From: Pseudomonadota bacterium
Lineage (GTDB): Bacteria; Pseudomonadota; Gammaproteobacteria; Xanthomonadales; Xanthomonadaceae
Reading direction: 5' to 3'
Assembly (NCBI GenBank): GCA_023423235.1
Contig: JAFAFY010000364.1
Coordinates: 1 to 9,241 of the forward strand
Length of the DNA stretch: 9,241 nt
Positions 5,698-9,241 of the stretch are shown one piece after another (position 1 is the first letter of the stretch; every line of letters starts with the position of its first letter). The notes beneath the pieces were generated by a model. The model did no database searches, was not told where the DNA came from, and was given only the letters and a program-made list of their open reading frames with translations. The translations under genes were made by a program, and so were the position numbers.

Positions 5698-6147
5698 ATG
5701 TACACGCATATTCTGGTTCCAACCGATGGTTCCACGTTGTCCGAGTACGCCGTCGACGAAGCGCTGGCCCTGGCCAATGCGCTCAACGCGCGGGTCACCC
5801 TGCTGACGGTGATCGAGCCGTTCCACCTGATCGCCTTCGCGCCCGAGCAGGTCGCCGAAACCCGTGATGCCTACGACCGCCATGCGCGGCGCGAGGCCGA
5901 GCAGCGCCTGCTGCGCGGCGAAGAAAAGGCCACGGCGCTCGGCCTGATCTGCGACACCGTGATGGCGACCGGCGACGATCCGCACGAGGCGATCATCGAG
6001 GCGGCGACCAGTGGCGGGTGCGACCTGATCGCCATGGCCTCGCATGGCCGGCGCGGCGTCAAGGCGCTGGTGCTGGGCAGCGTGACGGCGAAGGTGCTGA
6101 CCCATTCGACGATCCCGGTGCTGGTGTACCGGCATACGCCCGGCTGA
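5698..6147 (+). CDS. Universal stress protein, UspA family
   Basis: A 149-residue single-domain universal stress protein. It starts MYTHILVPTDGS, where Asp10 is the usual adenine-pocket residue. The nucleotide-phosphate loop is ASHG-(9 residues)-GS at 114-128, equivalent to G-2x-G-9x-G(S/T) with the first Gly replaced by Ala, a common variant. It ends with the family strand STIPVLVYR. It is thus probably an ATP-binding, dimeric cytoplasmic stress protein; its partners are unknown. The ribosome-binding site GGAGGAGG is the strongest in the window, indicating high expression. The upstream FNR/Anr-like box suggests induction at low oxygen. A strong stem-loop follows the stop codon, separating it from the NAT gene. 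Confidence 0.95.
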   Translation: MYTHILVPTDGSTLSEYAVDEALALANALNARVTLLTVIEPFHLIAFAPEQVAETRDAYDRHARREAEQRLLRGEEKATALGLICDTVMATGDDPHEAIIEAATSGGCDLIAMASHGRRGVKALVLGSVTAKVLTHSTIPVLVYRHTPG

Positions 6148-6156
6148 AAGTTCGTG

Positions 6157-6191
6157 CGCGGGACGGGACGCGCTCGCTGTCCCGGCCCGCG
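6157..6191 (+). terminator. Stem-loop after the universal stress gene
   Basis: CGCGGGACGGGAC (6157-6169) pairs with GTCCCGGCCCGCG (6179-6191): 12 of 13 pairs with a 9-nt loop, starting 9 nt after the stop codon. It lacks a T-run, so any termination would rely on the hairpin alone or on Rho. A second inverted repeat, ACGGGCGTG/CACGCCCGT (6211-6219 and 6238-6246), follows. Confidence 0.4.
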
Positions 6192-6249
6192 TCGCGGCGC
6201 GGATGTCGCAACGGGCGTGGCAGCGGCGTGCCTTCGTCACGCCCGTCGC

Positions 6250-6280
6250 TTGACCTCAACCGCGGTTGAGGCCGCACCGT
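6250..6280 (+). promoter_or_regulatory. SoxR/MerR-type operator-promoter of the NAT gene
   Basis: A -35 element TTGACC (6250-6255) runs into a perfect 18-bp dyad, CCTCAACCGCGGTTGAGG (6254-6271). The outer arms CCTCAA/TTGAGG equal those of the E. coli SoxR box. The overlap of its first CC with the -35 element is the same as in the soxS promoter. With the 19-bp spacer typical of MerR-family promoters, the -10 would be CACCGT (6275-6280), a poor match. The start point would fall near 6287, 24 nt before the NAT ATG. No soxR gene is in the window. Confidence 0.5.
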
Positions 6281-6310
6281 GCCGGCCATCGCAAGCGATG
6301 GAGCGACACG

Positions 6311-7147
6311 ATGGCCACCAGTCTCAGTCATGCCGCGCGGTATCTGCAGCGGCTCGGATTCGCCCATGCGCCGCCGCCGACCCTGGCGACCCTGCGCACG
6401 CTGCAGCTGCGGCATACGCAGGCATTCCCGTTCGAAACCCTGGCGACGCTGCTGCACATGCCGGTGCCGCTGGCCCTGCCTGCGCTCGAACGCAAGCTGC
6501 TGCTTGAGGGACGCGGCGGTTACTGCTACGAACTCAACACCCTGTTCCTGGCGTTGCTGCGGCAGCTCGGCTTCGACGCGCGCGGCATCAGCGGGCGTGT
6601 GCTGCTGGGCGGGCCAGAAGATGCGCACACAGCGCGCACCCACATGGCGCTGCTCGTGGAACGCGACGGCGCCTCCTGGCTGGTCGACGTGGGGTTCGGC
6701 GGCATGGTGCCGACCACGCCGTTGCGTCTGGACAGCGATGCGCCGCAGGCGACACCGCACGAGCCCTTTCGCATTACTCCGCATGGCGACGGCTGGATGC
6801 TGCACGCGCAGGTCGCCGGCACCTGGCGCGCGCTGTACCGCTTCGACCTGCAGCCGCAGGCCGAGATCGACGATGAAGTGGGCAACTGGTACGTGTCCAC
6901 GCATCCGCAATCGCCTTTCCGCGACCAGCTTCGCGTCGCGCGCACCGGTCCCGGCGTCCGCCACACGCTGCACAACGGCCGCTACAGCGTGCATCGCATC
7001 GGCGCGCCGAGCCGGCACCGCGCGCTCGACGACGTTGATGCGGTGATCGGACTGCTGCAGCAGACGTTCGCGATCGTGTTGCCACCGCACCCGGATCTGC
7101 GCGCTGCGATCGCGCGCTGCCTCGAAACCGGGGCGGCGGTGGCCTGA
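6311..7147 (+). CDS. nat: Arylamine N-acetyltransferase (NAT)
   Basis: A 278-residue protein of the usual NAT length. These cytoplasmic enzymes move an acetyl group from acetyl-CoA to arylamines, arylhydrazines or arylhydroxylamines by a Cys-linked intermediate. The signature RGGYCYELN is at 68-76 with catalytic Cys72. His111 (ARTHMALLV) and Asp126 (WLVDVGFGG) complete the Cys-His-Asp triad at canonical spacing. FPFETL near 39-44 is the conserved early motif. ATG 6311 is chosen because GGAG lies 7 nt upstream and family homology starts there; an ATG at 6266 would fall inside the upstream dyad and adds no NAT-like sequence. The gene is alone on its strand between the universal stress gene and the repeat element. 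The SoxR-like dyad upstream suggests redox-active-drug control. Confidence 0.95.
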   Translation: MATSLSHAARYLQRLGFAHAPPPTLATLRTLQLRHTQAFPFETLATLLHMPVPLALPALERKLLLEGRGGYCYELNTLFLALLRQLGFDARGISGRVLLGGPEDAHTARTHMALLVERDGASWLVDVGFGGMVPTTPLRLDSDAPQATPHEPFRITPHGDGWMLHAQVAGTWRALYRFDLQPQAEIDDEVGNWYVSTHPQSPFRDQLRVARTGPGVRHTLHNGRYSVHRIGAPSRHRALDDVDAVIGLLQQTFAIVLPPHPDLRAAIARCLETGAAVA

Positions 7148-7214
7148 AGACGATGGCGTGGGCAGTGCAGATCGCATGCAGCAATCTGATTGGCACGATC
7201 TTCCCAGTTGCCTT

Positions 7215-7230
7215 CCCCCGCATGCGGGGG
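7215..7230. repeat. REP-like palindrome, left copy
   Basis: A perfect 16-bp palindrome with core CCCGCATGCGGG, followed by GGTGGGGATGG. It mirrors the right copy at 7345-7368. Confidence 0.6.
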
Positions 7231-7344
7231 GTGGGGATGGCCTGCTTGCGCGGCATTGCCGCGCAGGTCGATCGAACGCCCGCGGCGGCGCCGGGCCGGA
7301 CAGGTGCCCGAAGGGCGGATGGGGGCGCTTCGCCCTTACCCCAA

Positions 7345-7368
7345 CCCACTCCCGCATGCGGGAGTGGG
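7345..7368. repeat. REP-like palindrome, right copy
   Basis: A perfect 24-bp palindrome with the same CCCGCATGCGGG core and CCCACT/AGTGGG outer arms. It is preceded by TTACCCCAA and the small hairpin GGGCG-CTT-CGCCC. The pattern resembles the abundant C/G-rich intergenic repeats of Xanthomonadaceae genomes (from memory). Confidence 0.6.
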
Positions 7369-7447
7369 GGCGATACCGTGTTGCTGAATGTTCGTGCCAA
7401 TCAGGTGCGGCAATGCGCACACGCGATGGCCGGGCGGGCCGCGGTGC

Positions 7448-7687
7448 TCAGCGGAAGATGAAGTATCCAAACACCACGATCGCGACCACCGCGACGATCA
7501 GCCGCACGATCCATGGCACCACGTAGGCGGCGCCGGCGACGGTCGCGACCTTGCCGATGGTCCGGCCGACATCGTGACGACTGTCTGCGTTGTCAGCGGC
7601 GCTGCGGGGGTGGCCGCAGCCCGGGCAGGCTGCGGCGGCGGTGGATATCTGACGTTGGCAGACGGGACAGGCAACGAGTTGGCTCAT
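7448..7687 (-). CDS. Small zinc-ribbon membrane protein
   Basis: A 79-residue protein. ATG 7687 has GGAG 8 nt upstream. The N-terminal zinc ribbon has Cys7, Cys10, Cys21 and Cys24 (CPVC and CPGCGHP), so it likely binds one zinc. A polar linker follows, then a C-terminal hydrophobic segment (about 49-77: VATVAGAAYVVPWIVRLIV...) with one long or two short membrane spans, ending FGYFIFR. The ribbon should face the cytoplasm. The specific role is unknown; such ribbon-plus-membrane proteins often accompany AIM24 or DUF4339 proteins. It lies 132 nt downstream of the AIM24 gene on the same strand, so it is probably co-transcribed. Confidence 0.85.
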   Translation of the reverse strand: MSQLVACPVCQRQISTAAAACPGCGHPRSAADNADSRHDVGRTIGKVATVAGAAYVVPWIVRLIVAVVAIVVFGYFIFR

Positions 7688-7819
7688 CGACGTGGCTCCA
7701 TGGGTGCGAATGTCGGTGGAACTGGTGCGGCAACGGGGCAGATGCGGTGGACGCAAATGTTGCCGCGGCGGCTGCGCGCGTGTCGGCAGGCGCGCATGGG
7801 GACAGGTGCCGGCGCGGCC

Positions 7820-8845
7820 TCAGAAGCGGTTGTCGCCGTCGAGCAGGCGGCCGAAGCCGCCAAGCACCGAGCCCTCGCCGCGGTTCTGGCCGCCGCCCTG
7901 GGGCGCGGCGGCCAGCATGCGTCCGGCCAGGCGCGAGAACGGCAGCGACTGCAGCCAGACCTTGCCCGGTCCGGTCAGGGTGGCGAGGAACACGCCCTCG
8001 CCGACGAAGAACATGCTCTTGACCCCGCCCACCGCACGCACGTCCATGCTGACGCTGGCGTGGAAGCCCACCACGCAGCCGGTGTCCACGTCGAGGCGTT
8101 CGCCCGCGGCAAGCTCGCGTTCGATCACGCAGCCGCCGGCATGCACGAACACCCAGCCGGTGCCTTCGAGTTTCTGCATGATGAAGCCCTCGCCGCCGAA
8201 CAGGCCGGTGAGGATGCGACGCTGGAAATGCACGCCGATCTGCACCCCGCGCGCGCCGGCAAGAAAGCTGTCCTTCTGGCAGATGATGCGGCCGCCGTGG
8301 TCGGCCAGCTTCATCGCCAGCACGGTGCCGGGATAGGGTGCGGCAAACGCGACGCGTCCCTTGCCGTTGCCGGTGTGGGTGAACATGGTGGTGAACAGGC
8401 TCTCGCCGGTGATCACGCGCTTGCCGGCCGACAGCAGCTTGTCCATGAAACCGCCGCCCTGGCCGCTGTGCGAGCCGTCGCCGAACAGCGTGTCCATGCG
8501 TACCGCCGCATCCTTGAACATCAGCGCGCCGGCTTCGGCGATCGCGCTTTCGCCCGGGTCGAGTTCCACCTCGACGAACTGCATTTCCTGGCCATGGATG
8601 TGGAAGTCGATGTCGTCGGCGCCGGCGACCGGTCCGGTGTGCGGCAGCGGCGGCGGGGTCACCGCACCGGCAGAGGCAGCACCGCCGCCCAACTCGGCCA
8701 CGCTGCGTACCGGTAGCCAGTCGCCCATGCCCTCGCGCCAGGCCAGCAGTGACGGATTGCGCGCGGCTTCGCTCCGTGCGGTGTCGTCGTCCAGCGGTCC
8801 GAGACGCAGGTTGCGCGCGGGGTCGTGCAGGTACCAAGCATGCAT
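7820..8845 (-). CDS. GYF_2 (DUF4339)-AIM24 family protein (TIGR00266)
   Basis: A 341-residue two-domain protein. Residues 3-50 are a GYF_2/DUF4339 domain (WYLHDPARNLRLGPL, LLAWREGMGDWLPV), thought to bind peptides. A Gly/Pro-rich linker (52-75, PPPLP) follows. Residues 80-315 are the AIM24/TIGR00266 beta-roll domain: MQFVEVELDPGESAIAEAGAL, then ITGESLFTTMFTH, GLFGGEGFIMQKLEG and GPGKVWLQSLPFSRLA. The tail is Gly-rich and ends LLDGDNRF, a typical close for the family. Bacterial members have no established activity; the yeast AIM24 homologue is mitochondrial. There is no signal peptide, so it is cytoplasmic. ATG 8845 has no clear ribosome-binding site but begins the GYF fold correctly. Upstream member of a likely operon with the zinc-ribbon membrane protein. 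Confidence 0.93.
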   Translation of the reverse strand: MHAWYLHDPARNLRLGPLDDDTARSEAARNPSLLAWREGMGDWLPVRSVAELGGGAASAGAVTPPPLPHTGPVAGADDIDFHIHGQEMQFVEVELDPGESAIAEAGALMFKDAAVRMDTLFGDGSHSGQGGGFMDKLLSAGKRVITGESLFTTMFTHTGNGKGRVAFAAPYPGTVLAMKLADHGGRIICQKDSFLAGARGVQIGVHFQRRILTGLFGGEGFIMQKLEGTGWVFVHAGGCVIERELAAGERLDVDTGCVVGFHASVSMDVRAVGGVKSMFFVGEGVFLATLTGPGKVWLQSLPFSRLAGRMLAAAPQGGGQNRGEGSVLGGFGRLLDGDNRF

Positions 8846-9241
8846 GTGGGTATGACCGACGGTGTGGTGTTGCGGCGGAGTCTAGGGCCTGCCTGCCACA
8901 GCCGGGTAGTGCGCATCTGCATCTGACAGGGACCAACTGCCGGCCACGCACTGGCGTGCATGCCGTGTCGCTGTGCGCGACGCGCGGCCACCTTCGATCC
9001 GGCGCCGGCTGCCCGGCCATGCCGGGCCCGGCGTATTGGATGCTCGGTGCGGGCGCCGGTGTTGCAGGCGTGGCGGAACGGATGCCGCGAGGTGTTCTTC
9101 CGTGGACAAGCTTTCTGCCCTGCACACAGGCGGTGGTCCGGCAAGGCACGCGCCCGACGTCGTCGCCGCTGATTGCGTCCTTGCCGCTTGCGCAGGCGAC
9201 CATGGCGCACGCAGTGGGTGCATGCGTTTTCACGGTTAAAC
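8846..9241. other. Right-edge region without a supported gene
   Basis: About 400 bp upstream of the AIM24 gene. Frames on both strands give Arg/Ala/Pro-rich peptides with no recognisable domain. The one clear structure is a short perfect hairpin, GCCCGGC-CAT-GCCGGGC (9011-9027), with no T-run. Part of the region must hold the AIM24 promoter, but I cannot place a convincing -35/-10 pair. A gene beginning beyond 9241 could reach in; I see no sign of one. Confidence 0.4.

Larger units (their letters stand above)
7186..7404. mobile_element. MITE/REP-like element with 13-bp terminal inverted repeats
   Basis: CTGATTGGCACGA (7186-7198) is repeated in perfect inverted form at 7392-7404, enclosing 219 bp with no coding sequence. 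Inside are four hairpin-forming palindromes: 7215-7230 (16 bp, perfect), 7245-7267 (TGCGCGGC-ATT-GCCGCGCA core), 7323-7335 and 7345-7368 (24 bp, perfect). The first and last share CCCGCATGCGGG and continue in opposite orientation into TGGG-type flanks, like a pair of REP sequences. No clear target duplication: GCAAT abuts the left end (7181-7185) and recurs 5 nt beyond the right end (7410-7414). It lies between convergent genes, the usual site for REP elements. Confidence 0.5.

Noticed and set aside
7186..7404. TTGGCACG at both ends of the repeat element as inward-facing sigma-54 promoters
   Set aside because: Both match the -24 element, but neither has the required GC at -12 with correct spacing. 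The exact 13-bp inverted identity is better explained as terminal repeats.
7181..7414. GCAAT on both sides of the MITE-like element as a target-site duplication
   Set aside because: The left copy abuts the end, but the right copy is 5 nt away from it, so it is not a proper flanking duplication; a 5-bp match is expected by chance.
9011..9027. GCCCGGC-CAT-GCCGGGC hairpin as an intrinsic terminator
   Set aside because: Short stem, no T-run on either strand and no gene ending nearby; such 7-bp palindromes are common in DNA this GC-rich.
7593..9233. 546-codon minus-strand frame spanning the AIM24 gene
   Set aside because: It overlaps AIM24 in another frame, has extreme Arg/Pro/His content and no domain; the AIM24 frame is clearly the coding one.
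8882..9239. Overlapping small frames at the right edge as possible genes
   Set aside because: No ribosome-binding site, domain, membrane segment or signal peptide supports any of them, and frames on both strands look alike.

Overview
The window is about 9.2 kb of very GC-rich DNA (third codon positions almost all G/C) with short intergenic gaps. Gene content and style suggest a gammaproteobacterium of the Lysobacteraceae/Xanthomonadaceae type (Lysobacter, Luteimonas, Stenotrophomonas). That assignment is inference: there is no rRNA or marker gene here. I see no phage, conjugation, CRISPR, toxin-antitoxin or defence genes. It reads as chromosomal housekeeping and accessory DNA whose most interesting content is between the genes.

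Region 1 (1-2812): a minus-strand pair, a short-chain dehydrogenase/reductase (SDR) followed by a secreted amidohydrolase that runs off the left edge, is divergent from a plus-strand LysR regulator. About 600 bp separate the SDR and the regulator. The regulator has a perfect 17-bp dyad over its predicted promoter. The SDR has lost its catalytic Tyr and Lys, and its frame continues upstream into a convincing Tat signal peptide.

Region 2 (2909-5510): four minus-strand genes: a saccharopine-dehydrogenase-like oxidoreductase, a lipoprotein, a 71-residue single-span membrane protein and a secreted Excalibur/YHCH protein. The first two each have the same inverted repeat (GCTGCGG, 13 nt, CCGCAGC) just before the start codon. 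The Excalibur gene has a good sigma-54-like promoter.

Region 3 (5511-7147): plus-strand universal stress protein with an FNR/Anr-like box and a strong ribosome-binding site, then an arylamine N-acetyltransferase (NAT). A perfect 18-bp dyad with SoxR-box outer arms and soxS-promoter geometry lies just upstream of NAT.

Region 4 (7148-9241): a 219-bp MITE/REP-like element with 13-bp terminal inverted repeats and internal palindromes sits between convergent genes. It is followed by a minus-strand pair: a GYF_2-AIM24 (TIGR00266) protein and a small zinc-ribbon membrane protein. The last ~400 bp hold no gene I can support.

No single new multi-gene system is evident. The best leads are the possible SoxR-type control of NAT, the MITE-like element, the twin operator-like repeats, and the Tat-leader/degenerate-active-site SDR.
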